Source: Rhodobacterales bacterium
GTDB taxonomy: Bacteria > Pseudomonadota > Alphaproteobacteria > Rhodobacterales > Rhodobacteraceae
Reading direction: 5' to 3'
Assembly (NCBI GenBank): GCA_026400355.1
Contig: JAPLPE010000020.1
Coordinates: 62,001 to 126,000 of the forward strand
Length of the DNA stretch: 64,000 nt
Part shown: piece by piece, positions 9,460 to 18,569 of the stretch
How the letters are laid out: each line of letters starts with the position of its first letter
Numbering within the stretch: position 1 is the first letter of the stretch
The notes under the pieces: model-generated
Told to the model about the DNA's origin: nothing
Database searches by the model: none
What the model saw: the letters and a program-made list of their open reading frames with translations, nothing else
Program-made: the position numbers and the translations under genes

Positions 9460-9903
9460 TCATGTCGTTGCGTGGCCGGTCTTGTGTTCGGCACAGCCCA
9501 TGGCCCCGGCGATGAGGTCCATGTCGGCATCGGTGATCTTAATGACGCCGAACCGGAACGGGGCGCCCCAGTTCGCTTTGCCTGCGGTCAGGGCCAGGTG
9601 GCCAAGGAGGGGGTGGATGGGCGCAGGTTGGACCACCGTCCAGTCCACGTCGCGACGGAAAGGGTTGAAGCCGCCACCCATGTCGCCCCGGTAGGGTTCG
9701 CCGGGTTTGATGTGGCCAAAGGCGGTGAATGCCTGCAGCCTGTCGCGGAGGCCGAACGTCTGGACGGGCGAATAGACTGCGATCCTGTCGCCGGGGAACA
9801 TTCGGCACAGGGGCGCGGATTTGCCGTGGTTGACCTGCATGAAACCATCCTGAACGCCGCGCGCGACGTGGTCGGCTGATGCGACCGTGATCCAGTTTGC
9901 CAT
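9460..9903 (-). CDS. EVE domain-containing protein (UPF0310)
   Basis: A 147-aa protein of the EVE fold, related to PUA/ASCH/YTH RNA- and modified-base-binding domains. Family features visible are the N-terminal [36 protein letters not shown] and the DWTVV strand. It may recognise a modified base, but no specific ligand can be inferred. It lies 95 bases upstream of soxB on the same strand and could be co-transcribed. Confidence 0.85.
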   Translation of the reverse strand: MANWITVASADHVARGVQDGFMQVNHGKSAPLCRMFPGDRIAVYSPVQTFGLRDRLQAFTAFGHIKPGEPYRGDMGGGFNPFRRDVDWTVVQPAPIHPLLGHLALTAGKANWGAPFRFGVIKITDADMDLIAGAMGCAEHKTGHATT

Positions 9904-9944
9904 CGAAATCCCCTTTCTGGTGCTATGGTCACACTAAAGGGGCC

Positions 9945-9966
9945 CTGCTGACAGAATCCGTCAGCA
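9945..9966 (-). terminator. Hairpin downstream of the dehydrogenase gene
   Basis: TGCTGAC and GTCAGCA (7 bp, 7-base loop) lie 10 bases after the stop of the minus-strand dehydrogenase gene. No T run follows, so intrinsic termination is uncertain. Confidence 0.4.
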
Positions 9967-9976
9967 CGTGATGGGA

Positions 9977-11419
9977 CTAGAGACCCTTTGCCCTGTAGCT
10001 GGCCGCGACCCGGCCGATGGAGACGAGGTAGGCGGCAGTGCGCAGATCCTCGACTTCGGGGCGGGAATGCCAGACCTGTCGCATCGACTGATAAGCCGTG
10101 CGCATCGTGTCATCGAGACCGGAGCGTACGAGTTCCAGTTCCCCTGCCCCGCGCAGGTATTCGGATTTGAACCCATCGGAGAGGGAGATGTTGGCGCCGC
10201 GCCCGCTGGCGATCCGTTCGATTTCATTCACCAGCAGCAGGTGACGGGCCTCTTCGGCGCGGCGTTCCATGCGGCCGAAACGGATATGGGACAGGTTCTT
10301 GACCCATTCGAAGTAACTGACAGTGACCCCGCCCGCGTTGGCATACATGTCGGGGATGATGACGGTGCCCTTCTCGCGGAGAATGTCGTCGGCCCCGGCG
10401 GTGATGGGGCCGTTGGCGGCCTCGAGAATCAAAGGTGCCTTAATCCGGGCAGCATTGGAAAGGTTGATGACCCCTTCCATCGCGGCGGGGATCAGGATGT
10501 CGCAATCGGTCTCGAGCGATTCGGCGCCTTCGGCGTGGTGGCGGGCGTCGGGATAGCCCGTGATTCCGCCGTTCTTGGCAATCCACTGTTTGACGTCTTC
10601 GACGTTCAGGCCCTTGTCCGACAGGAGCGCACCGTCGCGTTCGATGATGCCGATGATCTGGGCACCGTCCTCTTCGGACAGGAACTTGGCGGCGTGGTAG
10701 CCCACGTTTCCAAGGCCCTGAACGATGATCTTCTTGCCTTCAAGCGAACCTGAGAGACCCGCCTTGGTCACGTCGTCGGGGTGGCGGAAGAATTCGCGGA
10801 GTGCGTATTGCACGCCGCGTCCTGTCGCCTCGACCCTGCCCTGAATCCCGCCGGCATGCAGCGGCTTTCCGGTGACGCAGGCCTTGGCGTTGATATCAGT
10901 GGTGTGCATCCGGGAATACTGGTCGGCAATCCAGGCCATCTCGCGTTCACCGGTGCCCATGTCGGGCGCGGGGACGTTCTGGGCGGGATTGATGAGATCG
11001 CGCTTGATCAGTTCATAGGCAAAGCGGCGCGTGATCTGTTCAAGTTCATGTTCGTCCCAGGCGCGGGGATCGATGCAGAGCCCGCCCTTGGAGCCGCCAT
11101 AGGGCACTTCGACAAGGGCGCATTTGTATGTCATCAGGGCGGCGAGCGCCTCGACCTCGTCCTGGTGGACGTTGAGGGCATAGCGGATGCCGCCCTTGAC
11201 GGGTTCCATGTGTTCGGAATGGACGGCGCGGTAGCCAGTGAAAGTGTGGATCGCACCGCGCAGGCGAACGCCGAAGCGCACTGTATAGGTCGCGTTGCAG
11301 ACCCTGATTTTTTCTTCGAGGCCGGGCGACAAGTCCATCAGGCGCACGGCCCGGTTGAACATCATATCGACGGATTCGCGGAAGCTGGGTTCCCTTGCAG
11401 CACTGGGTCCGACTGTCAT
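9977..11419 (-). CDS. Glu/Leu/Phe/Val family dehydrogenase (probable glutamate dehydrogenase)
   Basis: A 480-aa amino-acid dehydrogenase. The substrate domain shows PVKGGIRY and KCALVEVPYGGSKGG with its catalytic Lys, PAPDMGT follows, and the NAD(P) domain has GLGNVGYHAA. It likely interconverts glutamate and 2-oxoglutarate with ammonia; cofactor preference is not determinable by eye. The start MTVGPSAAREPSF at 11419 is preferred over an upstream extension. It is monocistronic, divergent from the vWA-TadG gene across 377 bases. Confidence 0.9.
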   Translation of the reverse strand: MTVGPSAAREPSFRESVDMMFNRAVRLMDLSPGLEEKIRVCNATYTVRFGVRLRGAIHTFTGYRAVHSEHMEPVKGGIRYALNVHQDEVEALAALMTYKCALVEVPYGGSKGGLCIDPRAWDEHELEQITRRFAYELIKRDLINPAQNVPAPDMGTGEREMAWIADQYSRMHTTDINAKACVTGKPLHAGGIQGRVEATGRGVQYALREFFRHPDDVTKAGLSGSLEGKKIIVQGLGNVGYHAAKFLSEEDGAQIIGIIERDGALLSDKGLNVEDVKQWIAKNGGITGYPDARHHAEGAESLETDCDILIPAAMEGVINLSNAARIKAPLILEAANGPITAGADDILREKGTVIIPDMYANAGGVTVSYFEWVKNLSHIRFGRMERRAEEARHLLLVNEIERIASGRGANISLSDGFKSEYLRGAGELELVRSGLDDTMRTAYQSMRQVWHSRPEVEDLRTAAYLVSIGRVAASYRAKGL

Positions 11420-11796
11420 GTTCACACCTCTTGATGATGGCCTGCCCTGCCTGGGTAGCACGGAACGGCGGGCGCGTTCAAATTCCGCCTATTCTTAAGG
11501 CTGATTCTGTAACGATAGGACGTAACCCCCTGGATTCAGTTGTTGGCAGCCTTCACTAAGACGGGAAACGTGAATGCCGAGAGGCGCAGAAAGAGAGTCG
11601 TTTCTGTCCTTTCATGCAATGCGAAGAAGCAGAACACATTGTTGCCCGTGCTCATAGCAGTCCGCCGCAATAGGTCCTGACACTGCCTCAATTTGGTCAT
11701 GAGTCCGTGTCCATATCATCACTTGGGGAAGTGCGTGCCACCGATGCCTCGCGTTGGAGGTGGGGGCATGGTGAACAGCCAGGGGATCGGTTCGTG
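11420..11796. other. Intergenic region between divergent dehydrogenase and vWA-TadG genes
   Basis: I find no credible gene in these 377 bases. They must hold the divergent promoters. Four GANTC (CcrM-type) sites occur at 11503, 11533, 11595 and 11701. I did not find a full CtrA box (TTAA-N7-TTAA). Confidence 0.5.
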
Positions 11797-13536
11797 ATGA
11801 CAGGTATGACGTCTGAAAAGAAGCACGGCCTTGCCCATCGTCTGGGACTGTATCTGAGCGACTTCCGCCGTGATGAACGGGGCGGGGCGATCATCTTTAC
11901 ATTGTTTCTGATCGTGATGATGCTCCTCGTCGCAGGCTATGCGATCGACACCATGCGGTTCGAAAACAAGCGGGCGCGGCTGCAAGCCACGCTGGACCGC
12001 GCCGTGCTGGCCGCGACGGACCTTGGCCAAGCGCTCGAACCGGTCGATATCGTTCAGGACTATTTCGACAAGGCGGGGTTGCTTGATCAGATCACCAACA
12101 TCCAGGTGACTCAGGCGCTGAGCGGCCGGACGGTTGAGGTGACGGCTACGCTCGATGTGCAGACGATGTTCATGAAGGGGGTGGACACGCTTGTCGCGCC
12201 TGCCTCGGGTGCAGCTACGGAAACGATCACCGATGTAGAGATTGTTCTGGTCCTCGACGTCTCGGGGTCGATGCGCAGCAACTCCAAGATCCAGAACCTA
12301 AGGAACGCAGCAAGGGACTTCGTGTCGACCGTGCTGCAGAACGATGACCAGAACCGCATGTCGATCGCGATCGTGCCGTTCAACGCGCAGGTCAACCTTG
12401 GGCCGACGCTGCGGGCGCGGTACAATGTGACTGACCTGAACGGGATCGCGAACTCGAACTGCATCGATTTGCCAAGCTCGGTCTTTGCGGCTCCTGGCAT
12501 TTCCCCGACGTTGTCTGTGCCGCAATCGGGATACTTTGACGCGTCATCGGCTACGACAATAGGCGCAGGTTATATTGCGCCTCAGGCGCCGGTGTTTACG
12601 ACCACATCGAGCATCAATGACGCTGTTCCTGTCTGCAAGGTATTCGCGAACAACATCGTCCGCCTGCCCAACCGCAACATTACCCAGCTGCAAAGCCAGA
12701 TCAACGGCCTGACGGCCGACGGGGACACGTCGATCAATTTGGGTATGAAATGGGGTCTAGCCCTTCTGGACCCGGGCACGCAGCCGATTTTTACCGATCT
12801 GATTTCGGCCGGATCGATGGCAGCGAACCTTGCCGGACGCCCCTATGCCTATGATCGGGATGAAACGCTCAAGGTCATCGTTCTGATGACGGACGGGGAG
12901 CAGGCGTCGTCGTTTGTCCTGAACAACGGTTACAGGTCCGGCCCTTCGCCGATCTACCGCAGCACGGGAGACGGCCGGTATTCGATCCGTTTCACCTCGG
13001 GTCGTCCGCCGGCTGCGGGGGCCAATGAATATTGGGTGCCGCATCTTTGCATCTCGGCGACGTGCGTGGACGGCACGAACACTGCTGCGGGTTGGGCAGC
13101 GGCACCATACAACAGCGGTGGCGGGGTCGTGCAGCAAACCTGGCCACAAGTCTGGAGCGCGGTGCGCATGAACTGGGTGGCATGGCAGTTGTATGCCCGC
13201 GCCCTGGGCACGTCAGGTGCAACGCAGAGCGCCGTCTACAACAACCTGGTCGGCACAGGCCCCGGGTCTTTCACCCCGTTCCGCACGGCAACTGTTGTGA
13301 GCACAATGGACACGCAGTTGCAGGACACCTGCACTCAGGCCCGGGACAACGGTGTCGTCGTGTTCGGCATCGCCTTTGAAGCACCGACCAACGGCGAGAC
13401 GCAGATCTTCAACTGTTCGTCCACGCCGTCACATTACTACGATGCGCAGGGTCTTGAAATCGCGACATCTTTCTCGTCCATTGCGAGCCAGATCAACGCG
13501 CTGAAACTGATCAACTCGATGGCAGTGATCCAATGA
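11797..13536 (+). CDS. TadG-like pilus/Flp-assembly protein with von Willebrand A domain
   Basis: A 579-aa protein with an N-terminal TadE/G-type segment (RRDERGGAIIFTLFLIVMMLLVAGYAIDTMR): a processed-pilin-like charged stretch and one membrane helix. A vWA domain follows, with the metal-binding motif DVSGSM and, later, a VLMTDGEQ strand. The export-facing domain probably binds a divalent metal and partner proteins. Start 11797 (MTGMTSEKKH) is the best of several; the frame is open to 11707. It overlaps the next gene by ATGA, so the three Tad-type genes form one operon. No tad secretion genes are visible nearby. Confidence 0.83.
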   Translation: MTGMTSEKKHGLAHRLGLYLSDFRRDERGGAIIFTLFLIVMMLLVAGYAIDTMRFENKRARLQATLDRAVLAATDLGQALEPVDIVQDYFDKAGLLDQITNIQVTQALSGRTVEVTATLDVQTMFMKGVDTLVAPASGAATETITDVEIVLVLDVSGSMRSNSKIQNLRNAARDFVSTVLQNDDQNRMSIAIVPFNAQVNLGPTLRARYNVTDLNGIANSNCIDLPSSVFAAPGISPTLSVPQSGYFDASSATTIGAGYIAPQAPVFTTTSSINDAVPVCKVFANNIVRLPNRNITQLQSQINGLTADGDTSINLGMKWGLALLDPGTQPIFTDLISAGSMAANLAGRPYAYDRDETLKVIVLMTDGEQASSFVLNNGYRSGPSPIYRSTGDGRYSIRFTSGRPPAAGANEYWVPHLCISATCVDGTNTAAGWAAAPYNSGGGVVQQTWPQVWSAVRMNWVAWQLYARALGTSGATQSAVYNNLVGTGPGSFTPFRTATVVSTMDTQLQDTCTQARDNGVVVFGIAFEAPTNGETQIFNCSSTPSHYYDAQGLEIATSFSSIASQINALKLINSMAVIQ

Positions 13537-14066
13537 CCCGCCTCAAGCGCCTATTGCGGCGATTCAGGAAATCCGAGGATGGATCGGCGACGGTGGAATT
13601 CGTCATCATCTTCCCGATTTTCATGTTTCTGTTCGCATCCTGCTTTGAATTGGGAACCATCATGCTGCGCCAGACAATGCTGGACCGCGGGATTGACATG
13701 ACGGTGCGGCAGGTGCGGCTCGGGGTCGTGCCCATCGTGACCCATGATACTCTCAAGGACATGATCTGTGACCGGGCGGCGATCCTTCCGAATTGCAACA
13801 CCCAACTGAAGCTTGAGATGCGCGTGATAGACCCGCGCGCCTGGGTCAACATGCCGGCGACGGCTGACTGCATCGACCGGGCGGACCTGACCCTGCCGGC
13901 GCTCAACTTTCAGACCGGGTTGCCGAACCAGATGATGATCCTGCGGGCCTGCCACCTGTTCGACCCGTATTTCCCCACCTTTGGTCTGGGGGAGTTCGTT
14001 CCCCGGCAGAGCGGGGATGCGTATGCCCTGATTTCAACATCGTCCTACGTCGTTGAACCGAACTGA
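13533..14066 (+). CDS. TadE-like pseudopilin family protein
   Basis: A 177-aa protein with the TadE signature near the N-terminus: charged RFRKSEDGSATVEF followed by a hydrophobic helix (VIIFPIFMFLFASCFELG). The Glu after the T-V in ATVEF is the typical pilin-like residue at the start of the helix. The rest is predicted extracytoplasmic and contains several Cys. It overlaps the stop of the vWA-TadG gene by four bases. Confidence 0.85.
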   Translation: MTRLKRLLRRFRKSEDGSATVEFVIIFPIFMFLFASCFELGTIMLRQTMLDRGIDMTVRQVRLGVVPIVTHDTLKDMICDRAAILPNCNTQLKLEMRVIDPRAWVNMPATADCIDRADLTLPALNFQTGLPNQMMILRACHLFDPYFPTFGLGEFVPRQSGDAYALISTSSYVVEPN

Positions 14067-14077
14067 GGTTAATGACC

Positions 14078-14662
14078 ATGCGCAAGCTGTTGAAACAGTT
14101 CGGCAGGGATGAGACCGGAACGGTAACGGTCGAGTTCATGATCATGCTCCCGCTGCTGATCTGGTGCTTTGCCGGGATGCATGTGTTCTTTGCCGCATAC
14201 CGGTCGCAGACAATCAACGTGAAGGCCACCTATACGATTGGCGACCAGGTGAGCCGGGAGACGAACTACATCACGCCGGAATACGTGGACAGTCTCAACA
14301 ATCTGCATGAGTTCCTGACCAATACCAGTTCGCCTTCAGCGATCCGGATCACGGCCTTTGAATACGAGCGCGACGACGACACCTATCGGGTCATCTGGTC
14401 GCAGGGGAGAGGTGGCCAGCCAAACCGACCGACGGATGCCCGCATTCTTGACGTGCGCAACCAGCTTCCGGTGATGCCGGACGAAGAGATCGCCATCCTG
14501 ACCGAGGCCTGGGTCGATTTCGAGCCCGGCAACTTCATCGGGCTTGAGGCCTTCACATCCCATGAGGTGGTGGTCACCCGCCCGCGCTTTGCCAGCCAGA
14601 TCTGCTGGAACCCGCTGAATGACGGGAACCAGACGACAGCGGTGTGTCAGGCGGGTTACTGA
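14078..14662 (+). CDS. TadE/TadG-like pseudopilin family protein
   Basis: A 194-aa protein with the same architecture as its upstream neighbour: FGRDETGTVTVEF followed by a hydrophobic helix (MIMLPLLIWCFAGMHVFF) and an extracytoplasmic domain. Two ATGs are possible. The one at 14078 has a GAGG 9 bases upstream, while 14072 is only 3 bases from it, so 14078 is preferred. It is the last gene of a three-gene Tad-type operon. Confidence 0.82.
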   Translation: MRKLLKQFGRDETGTVTVEFMIMLPLLIWCFAGMHVFFAAYRSQTINVKATYTIGDQVSRETNYITPEYVDSLNNLHEFLTNTSSPSAIRITAFEYERDDDTYRVIWSQGRGGQPNRPTDARILDVRNQLPVMPDEEIAILTEAWVDFEPGNFIGLEAFTSHEVVVTRPRFASQICWNPLNDGNQTTAVCQAGY

Positions 14663-14666
14663 GCGA

Positions 14667-15611
14667 TCAGCGCGGCGGGACGACTTCGTAGCCGGGCTCT
14701 TCGGGCTCGTCATCGGTCATTTCAGCCGGGAAGCCGGGTGCGAGGATCGACAGGCCAGTCGCCTCTTCGAGCCGTTCGATGATCCGGTCGGACTGGGCGC
14801 GTTCGCCATAGCGGGCGATGCCGTCATTAAAGATTGACACCATGAGCGGGCTGATTTCCAGCGGCACGCCAGCCTCTTCGGCGATGGTCTGGAACAGGCC
14901 GATGTCCTTCTTCACAAGGTCCATCGTGAAATTGATGTCGCGGCAGCCGTTCAGGATCATCTGGCTTTCAGTTTCATGGACAAAGGATGTGCCCGAGGAA
15001 ATCCTGATCGCCTCATAGGTCGTGGCAAGGTCAAGGCCCGCAGCCTTCATTGTGACCAGCGCCTCGCAGCAGGTCAGAAGGTTCGCGGTGGCGAGGTAGT
15101 TCGTCATGACCTTGAGCGTTGAGGCGCTGCCAAGCGGGCCGGTGTGCAGGATACGGCGGCCAAGGATCGTGAGAAGCGGGAAGACATGGTCAAAGGTTTC
15201 CCGTGCGCCGCCCATGAAGATCGAGATATTGCCCGTTGCAGCGCGGTGACAGCCGCCCGACACGGGGCATTCCGCCGCCTCTCCGCCCTTGGCGATGACG
15301 CGGGACCCGAGTTCGGCCACGTCACCGGCGTCAGTCGTGGACATTTCCATCCAGATCTTGCCGGGGCCCACTTCGGGCAGCATCTCTTCGACCACCACGC
15401 GGCAGGCGGCGGGCGACGGCAGGCAGGTGATGACCACGTCGCAATGGCGCATCATGGCGGCGGGGCTTTGGCCGTCGCGGGCGCCGCGTGCAACGAAGCC
15501 TGCGACGGCATGCGCGTCGAGGTCGTGGATCGACAGGTCGATCCCGTTTCGGAGCAGGCTTCCGGCGAGTTTGGCGCCGACATTGCCCAGACCAATGAAT
15601 CCGACTTTCAT
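14667..15611 (-). CDS. NAD(P)-dependent beta-hydroxyacid dehydrogenase (3-hydroxyisobutyrate dehydrogenase-like)
   Basis: A 314-aa oxidoreductase with N-terminal Rossmann motif KVGFIGLGNVGAKLA, the substrate-side CPVSGG motif and LKVMTNYL carrying the catalytic Lys of this family. The C-terminal helical domain follows. The cofactor-loop residues suggest NAD, but this is not certain. The start MKVGFIG at 15611 is the natural one. The exact substrate (hydroxyisobutyrate, tartronate semialdehyde or other) cannot be read from sequence. Confidence 0.85.
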   Translation of the reverse strand: MKVGFIGLGNVGAKLAGSLLRNGIDLSIHDLDAHAVAGFVARGARDGQSPAAMMRHCDVVITCLPSPAACRVVVEEMLPEVGPGKIWMEMSTTDAGDVAELGSRVIAKGGEAAECPVSGGCHRAATGNISIFMGGARETFDHVFPLLTILGRRILHTGPLGSASTLKVMTNYLATANLLTCCEALVTMKAAGLDLATTYEAIRISSGTSFVHETESQMILNGCRDINFTMDLVKKDIGLFQTIAEEAGVPLEISPLMVSIFNDGIARYGERAQSDRIIERLEEATGLSILAPGFPAEMTDDEPEEPGYEVVPPR

Positions 15612-15808
15612 GATGCTCTCCTCGACAGTTGTGTGGACCCTGCGCGGGGTGGCGCTGCGGTGGCTAGTCGTAATGCGACAGGTTTGGCCTGCCGGCGGGT
15701 GGATTTGCGGCAAATCCGACGTGGGGCACGCTTTGGCAAGCCGGAGGTGGATTGGATAGGACAGGTCATCGCCGTGACGCGGGGCCCGGCACCTGATAGA
15801 AGGTGGAC

Positions 15809-16069
15809 ATGAACATCAGACCGCTCCTTGCTTTTCTTTTTGTTGCCGCCTGCGCCACGCCGCCAGAGGTTCCTGTCCGGCTGACTTCAGATTCGGACGC
15901 ACCCTACCCTGCCCTTGTCCCACTCGACCCGATTGTGGCCGCAGCGGGAGCGGTGCCGGGGAATGATCCGGCGGCGGGACTGGATGCGCGTGCTGCCGCG
16001 CTGAACGCCCGCGCCGGTGCCCTGCGCGGCCCGATGGACAGTGTGCCCGCCGTCCCGGCGTTGCAGTAG
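15809..16069 (+). CDS. Small predicted lipoprotein
   Basis: An 86-aa product with a short signal peptide ending in a lipobox-like VAAC (Cys about residue 15), then a Pro/Ala-rich segment and an ARAAALNARAGALRG repeat-like stretch. An AAGGTGG Shine-Dalgarno precedes the ATG at 15809. Family unknown. It lies 54 bases upstream of hom and may be co-transcribed with it. Confidence 0.65.
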   Translation: MNIRPLLAFLFVAACATPPEVPVRLTSDSDAPYPALVPLDPIVAAAGAVPGNDPAAGLDARAAALNARAGALRGPMDSVPAVPALQ

Positions 16070-16123
16070 GCGCGCGGACGGGCTAACAGCCTTGCGTCGT
16101 CAACCTTTCCGGAAAGCAGCCCC

Positions 16124-17410
16124 ATGACCACTCCCCTTCGCCTTGGAATCGCGGGTTTGGGCACCGTGGGCACCGGGGTTGTCCGGATCATTCAGAACCA
16201 TGCAGGTCTTCTGGCAGCGCGGAGCGGCAGGACCATCACGATCAGCGCCGTGTCTGCTCGGAGCAAGGGCAAGGACAGGGGTGTGAAGCTGGATGCCTAT
16301 GCCTGGGAGGATGACCCTGTGGCACTCGCCCAGCGGGATGATGTGGACGTGTTTGTCGAGGTGATAGGCGGGTCGGAAGGGCCGGCCAAACTGTCGACCG
16401 AGGCCGCCATTGCGGCAAGCAAGGACGTGGTGACGGCGAACAAGGCGCTTCTGGCGCTGCACGGGCAGGAACTGGCCGAAGCGGCCGAGGCGCAGGGCTT
16501 GCTGATCCGGTTCGAGGCCGCCGTGGCTGGCGGGATTCCCGCTATCAAGGCCCTGACCGAGGGGCTTGCCGGGAACGAGATCACCCGGGTCATGGGTGTG
16601 ATGAACGGCACCTGCAACTACATCCTCACCCGGATGGAAAGTGCGGGCCTGCCCTATGAGACGGTGTTCGAAGAAGCCCGGGCGCTGGGCTATCTCGAAG
16701 CCGACCCGAATCTGGACGTGGGCGGGATTGATGCGGGGCACAAGTTGTCGCTGTTGTCCGCCATCGCCTTTGGCACGCGGGTCGATTTTGCCAATGTGGA
16801 GCTTGAGGGGATCGGCGCAATTTCCATCGAGGATATCCGGCAGGCCGCCGACATGGGCTTCAGGATCAAGCTTTTGGGCGTGGCGCAAATGACCGGACGG
16901 GGCCTTGAGCAGCGCATGTCGCCTTGCCTTGTGCCTGCGTCGTCGCCTTTGGGTCAGTTGCAGGGCGGGACGAACATGGTTGTGCTGGAAGGCGATTCGG
17001 TTGGCCAGATCGTGCTGCGCGGGGCCGGGGCCGGGTCGGGGCCGACGGCGAGTGCTGTGATATCGGATGTGATCGACATCGCGCGCGGCAACCGGCTTTC
17101 CACCTTTGGCCAGCCCGCCCGGACCCTGCGCGCCGCCCGCGCGGCGAAAGCGGCTGTCCCTGCACCCTATTACCTGCGGATGCAACTGATCGACAAACCG
17201 GGGGCGCTGGCCAAGGTGGCGCGGGTTCTGGGCGACGGCGGGATCTCGATCGACCGGATGCGACAGTACGGGCACGAGGATACGACGGCCCCCGTCCTGA
17301 TCGTGACGCACAAGACGACGCGCAGCGCGCTGGACGAGGCGCTGGAGGGGTTTTCGGCGACCGGGGTTGTGGCGGCGCCGACAGTCGCAATTCGTATCGA
17401 GGCGGTCTGA
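16124..17410 (+). CDS. hom: Homoserine dehydrogenase
   Basis: A 428-aa enzyme with NAD(P)-binding GLGTVGTGVV at the N-terminus, VTANKALLA, and the catalytic core GVMNGTCNYILTRM and GYLEADPNLDVGGIDAGHKL. A C-terminal ACT domain (YYLRMQLIDKPGALAKVARVL onward) implies feedback by an amino acid, usually threonine. It reduces aspartate semialdehyde to homoserine for threonine and methionine synthesis. Confidence 0.96.
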   Translation: MTTPLRLGIAGLGTVGTGVVRIIQNHAGLLAARSGRTITISAVSARSKGKDRGVKLDAYAWEDDPVALAQRDDVDVFVEVIGGSEGPAKLSTEAAIAASKDVVTANKALLALHGQELAEAAEAQGLLIRFEAAVAGGIPAIKALTEGLAGNEITRVMGVMNGTCNYILTRMESAGLPYETVFEEARALGYLEADPNLDVGGIDAGHKLSLLSAIAFGTRVDFANVELEGIGAISIEDIRQAADMGFRIKLLGVAQMTGRGLEQRMSPCLVPASSPLGQLQGGTNMVVLEGDSVGQIVLRGAGAGSGPTASAVISDVIDIARGNRLSTFGQPARTLRAARAAKAAVPAPYYLRMQLIDKPGALAKVARVLGDGGISIDRMRQYGHEDTTAPVLIVTHKTTRSALDEALEGFSATGVVAAPTVAIRIEAV

Positions 17411-17439
17411 CACGCAAGGATTCCTGTAACAATATCCTT

Positions 17440-17466
17440 CAAAGAATCTTGTCACAAGATTCTTGG
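17440..17466. terminator. Hairpin between hom and glpX
   Basis: CAAAGAATCTTG and CAAGATTCTTGG form a stem of about 12 bp with one mismatch and a 3-base TCA loop, 29 bases after hom. A weaker AAGGAT/ATCCTT pair precedes it. The sequence resembles the hairpins at 4283 and 63038. Confidence 0.55.
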
Positions 17467-17558
17467 CCCCGCGATCCCGCTGCTGGCGTTCCCATGCTTG
17501 TAACCTGACCCTGCGGCAGGCTAGGCCGGGGCATGTCACCCTGCTCAGGAGCGCGCCC

Positions 17559-18524
17559 ATGACTGCCACGACCGAGTTTTCCGACCGCATGCTGTCCTTG
17601 GGCCTTGCCCGCGTGAGCGAGGCTGCGGCCATTGCCTGCGCGTCGCTGATCGGGCGCGGGGATGAGAAATCTGCGGATCAGGCCGCCGTCGACGCCATGC
17701 GCAAGGAACTCAACAAGCTCGACATACAGGGCGTGGTTGTCATCGGCGAGGGTGAACGGGATGAAGCACCAATGCTTTATATCGGTGAAGAGGTCGGCAC
17801 CGGGCATGGGCCTGCCGTCGATATCGCGCTTGACCCGCTGGAGGGGACGACGCTGACGGCCAAGGATATGCCGAACGCGCTGGCCGTGATCGCGATGGGT
17901 CCGCGCGGGTCGATGCTGCATGCGCCGGACGTCTATATGGACAAGCTGGCCATCGGGCCGGGGTTCAAGCGCGGGGCAGTGACTCTGGCCATGTCGCCGT
18001 CGGAGAGGGTGTCCGCGCTCGCCTCGGCCAAGGGGTGTTCGACGCGGGATGTCACGGTCTGCGTGCTCGAACGGCCCCGGCACGAAGAGATGATTGCCGA
18101 GATCCGGTCCACGGGCGCCGCGATCCGGCTGATCACGGACGGGGATGTGGCCGGTGTGATGCACTGTGCCGATCCGGCCCGGACGGGGATCGACATGTAC
18201 ATGGGGTCGGGCGGTGCGCCGGAAGGGGTGCTGGCGGCAGCAGCGCTCAAGTGCATGGGCGGGCAGATCTTTGGCAAGCTTCTGTTCCGCAACGAAGACG
18301 AACGGGCGCGGGCGCGCAAAGCCGGGATCACGAATTTCGACCGGGTCTATACGCGGGACGATCTGGTGACCGGCGACGTGATCTTCGCGGCAACGGGTGT
18401 GACGGACGGATCGCTTCTGCCCGGGATCAAGCGCGAGATCGGGTTCATCACGGCGGAAACCATCCTGATGCGGTCCAAGACCGGATCGGTGCGGCGGATG
18501 AGCTATCGCAACCCGGCTAATTAG
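17559..18524 (+). CDS. glpX: Class II fructose-1,6-bisphosphatase
   Basis: A 321-aa GlpX-type phosphatase hydrolysing fructose-1,6-bisphosphate in gluconeogenesis or the Calvin cycle. Motifs include GEGERDEAPMLYIGEEVG and the metal-binding DPLEGT. The start MTATTEFSDRML at 17559 is the family start; the frame is open upstream to 17463 across the intergenic hairpin and is not expected to be coding there. It is followed by recJ after 45 bases. Confidence 0.96.
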   Translation: MTATTEFSDRMLSLGLARVSEAAAIACASLIGRGDEKSADQAAVDAMRKELNKLDIQGVVVIGEGERDEAPMLYIGEEVGTGHGPAVDIALDPLEGTTLTAKDMPNALAVIAMGPRGSMLHAPDVYMDKLAIGPGFKRGAVTLAMSPSERVSALASAKGCSTRDVTVCVLERPRHEEMIAEIRSTGAAIRLITDGDVAGVMHCADPARTGIDMYMGSGGAPEGVLAAAALKCMGGQIFGKLLFRNEDERARARKAGITNFDRVYTRDDLVTGDVIFAATGVTDGSLLPGIKREIGFITAETILMRSKTGSVRRMSYRNPAN

Positions 18525-18569
18525 GCCGGGTGGCTTGCCATTCCGGGCCGAACTGACGCAAATGGGCCC

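Noticed and set aside
16070-16123. Riboswitch upstream of hom
   Set aside because: Only 54 bases, with no SAM or other aptamer core visible.
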